Shown here: in pieces, positions 24,676-32,294 of the stretch
How positions within the stretch are numbered: the first letter of the stretch is position 1
Layout: each line of letters opens with the position of its first letter
From: a virus
IMG/VR virus record: IMGVR_UViG_3300020170_000003
Coordinates: 1-64,000 of that record
Length of the DNA stretch: 64,000 nucleotides
Direction: 5' to 3' (one strand)
Notes under the pieces: generated by a model
The model's input: only the letters and a program-made list of their open reading frames with translations
Database searches by the model: none
Told to the model about the DNA's origin: nothing
Program-made: the position numbers and the translations under genes

Positions 24676-24933
24676 ATGGCGAATGAAAATCAGGTTCCTA
24701 AAATTAGGATTCTGGGCACCTTGGCAACATCGAATGCGACATTGGCAGCAGTCACGGCGGATACATGCGCTTGCTGGGATGGCCCTGAGTTCGAGAAGGC
24801 CAAAAAACTGCTGCGATATGGCACGGAAGTTCAATGTAATGACGCGACAGCCTATGTCGCAGTGACGGCATTAGCCTTGGAGATGCTCACACTGGGTCGG
24901 AAAGTAAAAGCCAATATCGTAAAAAACTGGTAA
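24676..24933 (+). CDS. Hypothetical protein (85 aa)
   Basis: SD AAGGGAGGAAATG before ATG 24676. Product MANENQVPKIRILGTLATSN, with TADTCACWDGPEFE and a helical C-terminus. No family recognised. Confidence 0.55.
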   Translation: MANENQVPKIRILGTLATSNATLAAVTADTCACWDGPEFEKAKKLLRYGTEVQCNDATAYVAVTALALEMLTLGRKVKANIVKNW

Positions 24934-24934
24934 A

Positions 24935-24961
24935 CCAGGTGCGCAGGCGGGGCGCACCTGG
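24935..24961 (+). other. 10-bp intergenic RNA hairpin without U-tract
   Basis: CCAGGTGCGC (24935-24944) pairs perfectly with GCGCACCTGG (24952-24961), loop AGGCGGG. It starts 1 nt after a stop and is followed by a purine-rich SD, so it is not a normal terminator. Confidence 0.55.
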
Positions 24962-24970
24962 AAAGGGGAA

Positions 24971-25237
24971 ATGATGGATAACGATTGGAACGGTATTACT
25001 AACGACGGTCAGCCCGTGAGTATGACAACGGCGCAGATGTCGGAATATGCACTGGCGACTAACAAACAGTTTCAAATTGGCTGGTCAGATCAGTACACCT
25101 TCCCTGATGATTGCTCGACGCTAAGACTACGCGGAGCAAGATTCGTTCGCACTCGCGGAAATGAAAGTTATGCTGCCTCTGCCGAACGTGCAGGCTGGAA
25201 AGACTTGGCTGAAAAATTTAAAGAATACGGGCTGTGA
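24971..25237 (+). CDS. Hypothetical protein (88 aa)
   Basis: SD AAAGGGGAA directly before ATG 24971. Product has FPDDCSTLRLRGARFVRTRG. Not recognised. Confidence 0.5.
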   Translation: MMDNDWNGITNDGQPVSMTTAQMSEYALATNKQFQIGWSDQYTFPDDCSTLRLRGARFVRTRGNESYAASAERAGWKDLAEKFKEYGL

Positions 25238-25271
25238 ACCGTAGGGGCGCACACGCGCTAAGGGGGATTTA

Positions 25272-25430
25272 ATGGCGACACAAATGTCAAATCTGGTTGT
25301 GTTAGATCGCTTAGACGAAATCGGAGAGATGGTTTGTCCGTTTTGTGGCGAGGGCGATCATGACAGGATTGGGCTTAAGTTGCATCTCGAACAGTGGTGC
25401 GAGGCTTTCATCAACACGCCGAGAAGTTAA
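25272..25430 (+). CDS. Small zinc-finger-like protein (52 aa)
   Basis: SD AGGGGG before ATG 25272. MVCPFCGEGDHDRIGLKLHL then EQWCEAF gives C-x2-C-x10-H-x3-C spacing suggestive of one zinc finger. Confidence 0.55.
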   Translation: MATQMSNLVVLDRLDEIGEMVCPFCGEGDHDRIGLKLHLEQWCEAFINTPRS

Positions 25431-25453
25431 TCGGGAGCGGAGTAGGGGGAACA

Positions 25454-25735
25454 ATGGCAACCAGGGAAGATGCTTTCGAGATTCTAACTGTCGCGCAAAA
25501 GCGGTTGTTGGTAAAACTCGCGGATGAGGGGCAGAAATCATTTAACCGCCGCGTGCAGAAGCCTCTTGAGTTTCTTGAATCGCTCGGCTACGTGACGATT
25601 GACTTTCTCCCGCATCCGGGCAATGGCTTTACGATCACAGTTGATATTACTGATCTAGGCTTGGCTATAACAAACAAGCACTGGAAGGCTCCAGCGTGGG
25701 CCATGCCAAGTAAGCGGAGAGGTATTGCTGTTTGA
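25454..25735 (+). CDS. Hypothetical protein (93 aa)
   Basis: ATG 25454 after TAGGGGGA. MATREDAFEILTVAQKRLLV with a helix-turn-helix-like helical N-half and a beta C-half (NGFTITVDITDLG). Possible winged helix; uncertain. Confidence 0.5.
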   Translation: MATREDAFEILTVAQKRLLVKLADEGQKSFNRRVQKPLEFLESLGYVTIDFLPHPGNGFTITVDITDLGLAITNKHWKAPAWAMPSKRRGIAV

Positions 25736-25776
25736 GCGGCTCCCTGGCCCCACCACCAAAGAGAGGGAGAAGAAAC

Positions 25777-25995
25777 GTGACGTTTGAAGTTGATTGGGAA
25801 GCTCTGATAATGCAGGAGATTGGCAATCAAAAATGCACACGCAAAGAGGTTGCCCATACCTACTCGGTTCTGCTGCGCTCTCATCCAGCACCACGTTTCG
25901 CGCCAATTAATAAGGCAATCGTTGACCGCTGGAGCCTTAGCGGGCTGGAATACATCAAGGAATTAGCTTGGAAAACAGCGGAAAGACGCGCTTAA
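25777..25995 (+). CDS. Small helical protein (72 aa)
   Basis: GTG 25777 after SD GAGAGGGAGAAG; frame open back to TTG 25732. MTFEVDWEALIMQEIGNQKC, then RKEVAHTYSVLLRS, a likely HTH-sized protein. Confidence 0.5.
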   Translation: MTFEVDWEALIMQEIGNQKCTRKEVAHTYSVLLRSHPAPRFAPINKAIVDRWSLSGLEYIKELAWKTAERRA

Positions 25996-26012
25996 ATCGG
26001 GGGAGAAACGCG

Positions 26013-26345
26013 ATGACAGAGAGTAAGCACACGCCAGGGCCGTGGAATCTAGAGACGGTCAAGACTTCTATTGGGGTATGTCATAAGATAGGGCCTCTAG
26101 GTGCGTCCACAAAGATCAATTCAGCCTGCCTATACGACGATTGCTATTCGGATAAGCCACGCGACTTACAACTGTTAGCCGATGCTCACCTAATCGCAGC
26201 AGCACCCGAGCTTGTCAAGGCTCTGGAGGCCATCCAGGATGAGTGCGAACATCAGGACTCTTCGGTTGACCGGGTAATTTACAGGCGCATAGGCTCTGTA
26301 GCAAAGGCCGCACTCACCGCAGCCGGGAGAATAGAAGAGAAATGA
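26013..26345 (+). CDS. HTPGPW-type phage protein (110 aa)
   Basis: ATG 26013 after GGGGGAGAAA. N-terminal MTESKHTPGPWNLETV and LADAHLIAAAPELVKALEAI are the two signatures of a widespread small phage family of unknown function related to Ea22-like C-termini (compare DADFIAHA in the 16287 protein). ATGA overlap with the next gene. Confidence 0.65.
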   Translation: MTESKHTPGPWNLETVKTSIGVCHKIGPLGASTKINSACLYDDCYSDKPRDLQLLADAHLIAAAPELVKALEAIQDECEHQDSSVDRVIYRRIGSVAKAALTAAGRIEEK

Positions 26346-27040
26346 ATCAAGAATTAACTATCCAAAATCCCAGCGTTTTTAAACTATTGGCCGACAAGAT
26401 AAAGCAGAACGTTTCTTCATTCGGAACTAAGCTAGTCAATGTTGAATCTTACAGAGATATATGTGGAATAATCGCCGGGATTGCCTCATCCAAAAACCGA
26501 GTTTCTGAGCATTACGATCCTAAGATCGCCGATGCCCGTGTGCCATACCAAAATTTACTGAATGAGCGCAAGGAAATACTAGATGCAATGGATCAAGGTC
26601 AGACTATGGCCAACCGCCTGAAGTACGATTACGAAGAAGACCAAGAGCGTGTTCGCCGTGCGGAAGAAATGCGACTTGAGGCAATTGAAAACAAACGTAT
26701 TCAAGATGAGGCTAAACAATTGGCCGAAGATTTAAAGGCACAAGGTGATAAGGCTGGAGCAAAAGAAGTTTTGGCCGAAGCCAAGGTAACAACGGCAACT
26801 ATTACCGTTCCATCTGCTGTCCCGTCCATAGCAGGAATGTATACAAAAAAGGCCACATGGGAATACGAGATAATCGATGCGGGGAAAGTGAACGAATCCT
26901 ATCTGCACAAGGTTCCAAATGAGGAAAAGATTGCGGAGTTGGTCAAGCGTTTGGGATTGGGTGCAGAGCAGTTAATCGGAAAAGGCTCAATCAGAATTAC
27001 CAAGAAAATTCCTAAGACTGTCGTGAGGGGAGCGAGGTAA
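26342..27040 (+). CDS. Coiled-coil phage protein
   Basis: 232 residues: globular N-terminus, long charged coiled coil (residues ~75-150: RLKYDYEEDQERVRRAEEMR...), and C-terminal YLHKVPNEEKIAELVKRLG and GSIRITKKI. A recurring arrangement in phage proteins near recombinases; function not known. TAATG overlap with the next gene. Confidence 0.55.
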   Translation: MNQELTIQNPSVFKLLADKIKQNVSSFGTKLVNVESYRDICGIIAGIASSKNRVSEHYDPKIADARVPYQNLLNERKEILDAMDQGQTMANRLKYDYEEDQERVRRAEEMRLEAIENKRIQDEAKQLAEDLKAQGDKAGAKEVLAEAKVTTATITVPSAVPSIAGMYTKKATWEYEIIDAGKVNESYLHKVPNEEKIAELVKRLGLGAEQLIGKGSIRITKKIPKTVVRGAR

Positions 27041-27207
27041 TGAACGATCAGGAACGTACATGGTGCGCTAATGCGATTCATCGCGGCGGTAGCTTCGTAC
27101 ATGCTCTGGGCACTGCATGCTTACAGGCGGATGACAGCAACTTTATTATCCTTAGACCAGCCCTAAGGGAAATTATGGAAAAATATCCGAAGTATTCAGA
27201 GGAGTAA
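27040..27207 (+). CDS. Small protein (55 aa)
   Basis: TAATG coupling at 27040, SD GCGAGG. Product MNDQERTWCANAIHRGGSFV ending PKYSEE. Not recognised. Confidence 0.55.
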   Translation: MNDQERTWCANAIHRGGSFVHALGTACLQADDSNFIILRPALREIMEKYPKYSEE

Positions 27208-27209
27208 TC

Positions 27210-27422
27210 ATGCCTTGGGATGTACGAATAATCGCCAAATTCCCGCACCTTACTGATAACTCGGATAACGCAGTAGCCATCCGTGCGCTAACTTGTAAGG
27301 CATATACGAATCACATGCCAGAGCATGATTGGGACGAAGTAAATCCAATGGTGCGAGATCACTGGTGCACGATTACTGCATCATTGCTTCAGGTTATGGG
27401 AAAGCAAAAAGTCTCGCCGTAA
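27210..27422 (+). CDS. Small protein (70 aa); stop codon supplied by palindrome
   Basis: SD AGAGGAG before ATG 27210. MPWDVRIIAKFPHLTDNSDN. The last codons and the TAA (27420-27422) lie inside palindrome copy 11. Confidence 0.55.
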   Translation: MPWDVRIIAKFPHLTDNSDNAVAIRALTCKAYTNHMPEHDWDEVNPMVRDHWCTITASLLQVMGKQKVSP

Positions 27423-27426
27423 GACT
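27410..27426. repeat. 17-bp dispersed palindrome, copy 11
   Basis: AGTCTCGCCGTAAGACT; its GTAA contains the stop codon of the 70-aa gene; a TTGACA follows after 1 nt. Confidence 0.9.
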
Positions 27427-27427
27427 A

Positions 27428-27457
27428 TTGACAATGTGGCATCGGGTGAAATAGTAT
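27428..27457 (+). promoter_or_regulatory. Candidate promoter
   Basis: TTGACA (27428-27433), 18-nt spacer, TAGTAT (27452-27457). The -35 starts 1 nt after palindrome copy 11 (27410-27426). No GTTATC operator. Confidence 0.5.
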
Positions 27458-27494
27458 TTCTTTACGGCTTCCACGCCTAAATGGGTTTCCACGG

Positions 27495-27524
27495 GCCAGA
27501 GCGGTCACTCTGGCTCACCCTTTT
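27495..27524 (+). terminator. Terminator-like hairpin upstream of the replication gene
   Basis: GCCAGAG (27495-27501) pairs with CTCTGGC (27508-27514); outer GGGT/ACCC extends it, followed by TTTT (27521-27524). It lies between the promoter at 27428 and the gene at 27715, so attenuation is possible. Confidence 0.45.
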
Positions 27525-27542
27525 GACCGAAAGGGAACTTTT

Positions 27543-27641
27543 ATGGATTTACAATCCGACGCTTATTTTCTCGAAGAATCCCCTATAGTAAGTGATAGTA
27601 ATCAGCTCATTCATAGTCCTCCTTCTATTGTTGCCCTGTAG
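27543..27641 (+). CDS. Possible 32-aa ORF
   Basis: AGGGAAC precedes ATG 27543. Product MDLQSDAYFLEESPIVSDSN then 12 residues. The surrounding 27423-27714 otherwise holds only a promoter, hairpins and an AT-rich tract (27640-27700). Confidence 0.3.
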   Translation: MDLQSDAYFLEESPIVSDSNQLIHSPPSIVAL

Positions 27642-27714
27642 CTTATTCCTAATAAATTGCAAGAGTTGTAAGACTTTTATTTTTTTGTTTTCAAGATAAG
27701 GACGAGTTCCCGCC

Positions 27715-28665
27715 ATGACAGACGGTATGAAGGATTCTCTTGAGCAGGTAGTGGATTTGATAGGAGACATTCTCTCCGACAGGACAATAGCTTTCCGTAG
27801 AGACTTCGTGGAAATAGCAGGCAGCGCCGCAGGTGCTCTATTTTTATCCCAGGCAGTTTATTGGACAGGAACTAAATTAGATGGATGGTTCTACAAAAGC
27901 CGGGATGAATGGACATCCGAAACTGGACTTACAAGGTATGAGCAGGAATCGGCTAGGGTAGCACTTAAGAAGATCGGAGTGCTGGAGGAAATAAGAAAGG
28001 GATGCCCCTTTCAGCTTCATTTTAAGATTAATGTAAAAGAGATTTATCGCATACTATCCGCTAAATCCAGCATAAAGCATTCGGGTAATAACAGCCGTCA
28101 TTCGGTTGGAAGTAACCTGATGGATGGTGGTAGTGCACCCGTCCATTCGGTTGAAAACAACCAACCCTATAAGGAAGCAGAGATTACTACAGAGAATACT
28201 TCAAAGATTACACATAAGACCATCAATGAAGATTTTTCTTTAGTAGGAGAGGAAAGTAACGGGAAACCCAAAAAACGTACAAGGGTGTTAAATATAGAAC
28301 TCCCGCCGTGGCTTCCCCTCGAAGAATGGAATGGATGGCTTGAAATGCGCATCAAGATGCGTAAGGCCGCTACCGATCTTGCTAAAAAGTATGCACTTGA
28401 AGAGTTGGATACCCTGAGAATACAGGGCGAGAATGTGCGCGAGGTAATTAGGAAGGCAATATCAAAAAACTGGCTTTCTTTTTATGCTGTGAATAACGGC
28501 TATTTCAACGGCAACGGCTCCCACAATGGCCAGCAATCGCTCACAAATGGCGCAGGAGCGACAACTAGGCTACTAGACCACCTACCGGGGCCTGAAGAGA
28601 CACAGAGGCGTAGGGAAGCCGACAACAAGCGATTGGAAGAAAAAAGAATGGCAAGGGGAATATGA
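27715..28665 (+). CDS. Winged-helix replication initiator-like protein
   Basis: 316 residues. N-terminal ~120 (IAFRRDFVEIAGSAAGALFL, SQAVYW, WFYKSRDEWTSETGLTRYEQ) matches a winged-helix domain common in phage/plasmid replication proteins. A low-complexity linker follows, then a C-terminal helical part (LPPWLPLEEWNGWLEM, REVIRKAISKNWLSFY) resembling DnaT/DnaD-like loaders. Location two genes before DnaB supports a helicase-loading or origin role (inference). Confidence 0.6.
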   Translation: MTDGMKDSLEQVVDLIGDILSDRTIAFRRDFVEIAGSAAGALFLSQAVYWTGTKLDGWFYKSRDEWTSETGLTRYEQESARVALKKIGVLEEIRKGCPFQLHFKINVKEIYRILSAKSSIKHSGNNSRHSVGSNLMDGGSAPVHSVENNQPYKEAEITTENTSKITHKTINEDFSLVGEESNGKPKKRTRVLNIELPPWLPLEEWNGWLEMRIKMRKAATDLAKKYALEELDTLRIQGENVREVIRKAISKNWLSFYAVNNGYFNGNGSHNGQQSLTNGAGATTRLLDHLPGPEETQRRREADNKRLEEKRMARGI

Positions 28666-29144
28666 CACTAGAACAGCTCACAAAATTCTGTAATGGCCAT
28701 CAAGGAATCACAAAAGAACCATTTGGTATCGACAAGTGGCGAGTAGCAACGGATGGCGTCGTGCTGATTGCCGAAAATGGATTAAGCCCGATTAAACTGC
28801 CCGAACTTGAGGCATGCAACAACCGAGATTATATCCTGAAAATGCTTTCTGTTGAAATTCCAGATCAACTCTATTCCTTCGAGCATTTGAATGGATTTCT
28901 TAGCGGGGAAGAAACTGAGTTAGTTCACCCGGTATTTTTCAATGGCCATGCCATAGATAAATCCAGACTGCGTAAAGTGTTTTCTGTCTGCATAGAGCGA
29001 TACCGCTTTGCGGTGAGCAATCAAGGCTGCTATCATTGCTTCCATTTTTCATTTGGCAAAGTAACCGCGCTTGTCATGGGAATGAGGGACATTGTTAGTG
29101 CGATACGTTACGAGCCAATCAAGTATCCACTAGTCTCACAGTAA
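28662..29144 (+). CDS. Hypothetical protein (160 aa); stop codon supplied by palindrome
   Basis: ATGA overlap with the previous gene. MTLEQLTKFCNGHQGITKEP, beta-rich; not recognised. TAA (29142-29144) is inside palindrome copy 12. Confidence 0.5.
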   Translation: MTLEQLTKFCNGHQGITKEPFGIDKWRVATDGVVLIAENGLSPIKLPELEACNNRDYILKMLSVEIPDQLYSFEHLNGFLSGEETELVHPVFFNGHAIDKSRLRKVFSVCIERYRFAVSNQGCYHCFHFSFGKVTALVMGMRDIVSAIRYEPIKYPLVSQ

Positions 29145-29148
29145 GACT
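29132..29148. repeat. 17-bp dispersed palindrome, copy 12
   Basis: AGTCTCACAGTAAGACT; its GTAA contains the stop of the 160-aa gene. Confidence 0.9.
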
Positions 29149-29150
29149 TT

Positions 29151-29372
29151 ATGGCTGAATTTCCCAAAACTTCCGAGGCTCTGTACACGGCTGGATATCG
29201 TTTCAAAAATAACAGCTATTGCAATAGCAGGGAATGTGCGGCTGAAATTCAGTGGTGGACAACGCCAGCGGGTAAAAGTATTCCGCTAGATCACGGAACG
29301 TTAGAACCTCATTGGGTCACATGTCGAGATGTAAAGAGATTTAGAAAGCAAGTCTTACCGCAAGACAAATGA
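29151..29372 (+). CDS. Conserved small phage protein (73 aa)
   Basis: YRFKNNSYCNSRECAAEIQW, WTTPAGKSIPLDHGTLEPHW and TCRDVKRF follow a known phage pattern with conserved Cys and WW/TP. Palindrome copy 13 is read in frame near its C-terminus (QVLPQDK). ATGA overlap with helicase. Confidence 0.6.
   Translation: MAEFPKTSEALYTAGYRFKNNSYCNSRECAAEIQWWTTPAGKSIPLDHGTLEPHWVTCRDVKRFRKQVLPQDK
29351..29367. repeat. 17-bp dispersed palindrome, copy 13
   Basis: AGTCTTACCGCAAGACA; within the last codons of the 73-aa gene, ending 1 nt before the DnaB ATG. Confidence 0.9.
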
Positions 29373-30727
29373 AAAACGGAACCAAGAGAGCGCCCTCAAA
29401 ATCCGATTACGAACTAGGCCCACAGTTGCCGCATAGCTTAGACGCGGAAAGGGCCATACTGGGAGCAGTAATCCTTAAAAATGAGTGCTGGTTCCAAGCT
29501 GAAATCATGTCATATCTGGATTTTTATTTACACGCTAACCAGATAGTTTATCTGCGGATGGCGGAAGTGATTAGCAGTGGCAAGCCGGTAGACTTCATAA
29601 CTCTTGGAGAGTGTATTTCGTCGCATAAAGAACTAGCGGAAATCGGCGGCGACAATTATTTGATGTCCCTGACCGATGGACTTCCAAGAGTAGGCAACAT
29701 TGAGCAGTATGTAAATATCGTTAAAGACAAAGCGGCACTACGTAGGCTGATAAGCGTTTCGCAAACCGCAATCCAATCAGCTTACGATCAGGCGCAGCCA
29801 GCAGAAGAAATAATGGCCGAAGCAGATCGCGCTATATGTGAAATTCAGGGGCACGGTAAGAGTAAGCCTAGCCACGCTTCCGAGATAGCAATAGAAATCA
29901 AGCAAGAATTTACGAGGGTAAGAAGCATTGATCCATCCAATGCGGCCATCGGGTTATCGGCGGGGTTAGCCGGACTGGACAAAGAAATACTTGGATACCA
30001 TAAAGGCGAGATGGTACTGATAGCGGGGGAAACCAGTAGCGGTAAGTCCACGCTTATGCGTCAAGGCGTGCTCAGTAACATATTGCTGAAAATTCCTACG
30101 CTCATCTTTAGTTTTGAAGTCAAGCGCAGGCAGCTCATTACGAATTTGTTAAGCCCCATATCGAATATCAGCGGAATGAAGCTGAGGGATTTTCGTGAGT
30201 TGGACGATCAGGCCCATGTTTTAGGTAAGAAATCCGAAGTTGAAACATTTTTTTCTTACCTTGCAGACACGGCAATTTGGCCTCTATGGATCGAAGACGA
30301 TGTGAGGAATAGCCACATCTCGAAAATATGTTCCATAGCTCGAATGATGATACGCAAGCATGGAATTGAAAGCGTGTGGCTGGATCAGGCGAGTCTTGCG
30401 CGGGGAACGGGCGATTCAGAAACGGAAAGATATGAAGATATTTCCAAGGGCATGGTCGGGCTAGCACGGTCGGAAAATGTACAGGTAGGGGTATTGTCAC
30501 AGCTGACATCCGACAAAGAGCGGCAATCGTTAAAACGGCCACCTCGTACAGGCGACGTTAAATGGGCAAAGAGACTTGAAGAAGATTCAGCTACGGAGAT
30601 ATTTCCATGGAAAGACGAAAACGGAAATCGCTGGTTAATAATCGGGAAGCAGAGAAATGGGCCGCTCAGTAAAATTCCGGTAACGCTGGACAGGGCAATA
30701 TTATTGTTCGAGGATGGGCATAAATGA
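29369..30727 (+). CDS. dnaB: Replicative DNA helicase, DnaB family
   Basis: 452 residues, full family length. DnaB-N at ~18-125 (HSLDAERAILGAVILKNECW, SLTDGLPRVGNIEQYV); RecA-type ATPase with Walker A GETSSGKST at ~220-228, Walker-B-like block ESVWLDQASL, and the Q-loop region GVLSQLTS. C-terminus GKQRNGPLSKIPVTLD. Unwinds the fork during phage replication. No SD; coupled to the upstream gene by ATGA. Confidence 0.92.
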   Translation: MKNGTKRAPSKSDYELGPQLPHSLDAERAILGAVILKNECWFQAEIMSYLDFYLHANQIVYLRMAEVISSGKPVDFITLGECISSHKELAEIGGDNYLMSLTDGLPRVGNIEQYVNIVKDKAALRRLISVSQTAIQSAYDQAQPAEEIMAEADRAICEIQGHGKSKPSHASEIAIEIKQEFTRVRSIDPSNAAIGLSAGLAGLDKEILGYHKGEMVLIAGETSSGKSTLMRQGVLSNILLKIPTLIFSFEVKRRQLITNLLSPISNISGMKLRDFRELDDQAHVLGKKSEVETFFSYLADTAIWPLWIEDDVRNSHISKICSIARMMIRKHGIESVWLDQASLARGTGDSETERYEDISKGMVGLARSENVQVGVLSQLTSDKERQSLKRPPRTGDVKWAKRLEEDSATEIFPWKDENGNRWLIIGKQRNGPLSKIPVTLDRAILLFEDGHK

Positions 30728-30873
30728 AAAAGTGGGAATGCTCTCAAGTCGAATATGCTATTTCCGACCTAGAGGCACTACGTGATTTTAACCCGCCAGA
30801 AGAAGTGCATAAACCTAAACTTGATAGGGTCATAGATAGGCTTTATAAGTTATTGTCAAAGGTTAGCAAATAA
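30724..30873 (+). CDS. Small protein (49 aa)
   Basis: ATGA overlap with the helicase. MKKWECSQVEYAISDLEALR, all-helical. Ends at TAA inside a GTTAGCAAATAAC sequence (30862-30874) related to the 14-bp operator. Confidence 0.55.
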   Translation: MKKWECSQVEYAISDLEALRDFNPPEEVHKPKLDRVIDRLYKLLSKVSK

Positions 30874-30876
30874 CTC

Positions 30877-30904
30877 TTGACATCCTGTTTTATATAATGA
30901 TAAC
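30877..30904 (+). promoter_or_regulatory. Promoter-like region with degenerate operator
   Basis: TTGACA (30877-30882) with the shared AAATAACTC prefix, TATAAT (30893-30898) and a half operator TGATAAC (30898-30904). The hexamer spacing is abnormal (10 nt), so the exact promoter is uncertain. Confidence 0.45.
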
Positions 30905-30922
30905 GTGCGAGAGTAGACTAAA

Positions 30923-30939
30923 AGTCTTACTGTAATACT
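30923..30939. repeat. 17-bp dispersed palindrome, copy 14 (TACT type)
   Basis: AGTCTTACTGTAATACT; in the leader of the basic DNA-binding-like gene. Confidence 0.85.
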
Positions 30940-30970
30940 CCAAAAATGAAAGGGTGTGAAGGTTAAGGTT

Positions 30971-32011
30971 ATGGCGACGAAGAAATCAAAGAAAAATAAA
31001 TCAAGCAAATCGGACGCAATGCGACGTATGCGCGAAGGTGCTCCAGCGGCGGGTGAGGAAACTGAACCACGTGAAACCAAGGCGCAAAAAAGGAAGCGCG
31101 AATCCGCAGAAAAAAAAGAAGCGCTCAAAGAAGCAAAGAGAATCGAGAAAGAAGCGATTAAGCTTCAACACGAAGCCAATAAACTCGCTAAAAAGACAGA
31201 ACGTGAGCAAAAAGCCGCTGCACGTAAGGTCGAGAAAGAAGCCAAGCGCAAACCTAAGACTGGCGCACTCACGATTGAGCAAGTCGTATCGTTAGGCGAT
31301 AGCGCGATTGTGCAAACTCTGCCTGAATTGAATGAAGAGCAGAGGATTTCCTTAGCTGACAAGGGCGATGCCGAGATCAGGAAGCTTGAAGGGCGCTTCA
31401 TTTCGGCGGCGATTATCATTCGTCAGTTCATGGTCTATGAACTATGGAAACTGGCGCAAAATCCAGAAACCGGAAATCGCGGATTCAAGTCCATCGAAAA
31501 GTGGGCAGCGTCAGCAATGCCAATGTCGCGCTCCGAAAGATTCAAGGCGATCAAGGTTGCTGAGAATCTTGTGCCACACATTCCCGAAGAGGACTTAAAG
31601 AAAATGTCCTCTCGCAACCTACAATTGCTGGTGAGTGTGCCTAAGGCTAAATTGGCTGACCCCGAAATTATCAGCGCGGCCAAAGGGTCAGAAACCAAAC
31701 TTCGCAAGACTGTAAATAAAAAGGCACCAGAATCCGGCATCGAAGAATCCGAGCACATTTTAGTACCTAAGTCCATCCGTGCCTCATTTAATGAGGCCAT
31801 TGAAGCGATTACTGCCCTACATGAGCTTGGCGATAGATATGAAGCCATGGAAGGACTGGCGATTTACTTCATGCAGGGACAGACCGAGCATCCTGATTTT
31901 GCGGGAATGAGCAACCGAGATGCCTATAACGCGCTGAAGGATCGAGAAGAGGATGGCGATCCCAATCCGGAAGAACAAGAGCTGCACGTCAATGGCGAGA
32001 AGACGGCTTAA
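30971..32011 (+). CDS. Basic DNA-binding-like protein, possibly ParB-like
   Basis: 347 residues from ATG 30971 (GTG 30956 possible). Residues ~1-105 are a Lys/Arg/Glu coiled coil. The middle (FKSIEKWAASAMPMSRSERF, KAIKVAENLVPHIPEEDL, SSRNLQLLVSVPKAK) has helical spacing like ParB-type HTH domains, but no ParB N-terminal ATP/CTP motif is evident. An acidic tail ends it. Its leader carries palindrome copy 14, so it is a candidate reader of the repeats (inference). Confidence 0.45.
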   Translation: MATKKSKKNKSSKSDAMRRMREGAPAAGEETEPRETKAQKRKRESAEKKEALKEAKRIEKEAIKLQHEANKLAKKTEREQKAAARKVEKEAKRKPKTGALTIEQVVSLGDSAIVQTLPELNEEQRISLADKGDAEIRKLEGRFISAAIIIRQFMVYELWKLAQNPETGNRGFKSIEKWAASAMPMSRSERFKAIKVAENLVPHIPEEDLKKMSSRNLQLLVSVPKAKLADPEIISAAKGSETKLRKTVNKKAPESGIEESEHILVPKSIRASFNEAIEAITALHELGDRYEAMEGLAIYFMQGQTEHPDFAGMSNRDAYNALKDREEDGDPNPEEQELHVNGEKTA

Positions 32012-32114
32012 CAAATAATTCGCATGTCCCAGACACGGCTTGCGAACGATAGGCGGGGTAGGTCAATTTCCCAAGAGTTGATTTATCCCGCTTTAAATCT
32101 TGGGAGAAAACTAG

Positions 32115-32294
32115 ATGCAAAAAGTCTTACCGCAAGACTCTGTGTTATTCCAGCCATCTTTAAATGGTCTACGGGCCAAATCGACAGGAAAATACCGCGA
32201 AAGTGCCGAGCCAATCATAAAATTATTACTATCCCTAGCGGAAGATGAGCGCATGATTCAGTTCTTCTTGCTTTTGTCCCGGAGCACGAAATGA
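32115..32294 (+). CDS. Small protein (59 aa)
   Basis: SD TGGGAG before ATG 32115; ATGA overlap with the next gene. Reads palindrome copy 15 in frame (MQKVLPQDSVLFQPS). C-terminal helix IIKLLLSLAEDERMIQFFLL. A competing frame from 32024 lacks an SD. Confidence 0.55.
   Translation: MQKVLPQDSVLFQPSLNGLRAKSTGKYRESAEPIIKLLLSLAEDERMIQFFLLLSRSTK
32123..32139. repeat. 17-bp dispersed palindrome, copy 15
   Basis: AGTCTTACCGCAAGACT; in the first codons of the 59-aa gene. Confidence 0.9.

Noticed and set aside
27549-27770. 73-aa minus-strand frame over the putative control region
   Set aside because: No domain, no promoter, overlaps the start of the replication gene.
32024-32248. 74-aa frame overlapping the 59-aa gene
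   Set aside because: No SD; the 32115 frame has an SD and is coupled to the next gene.
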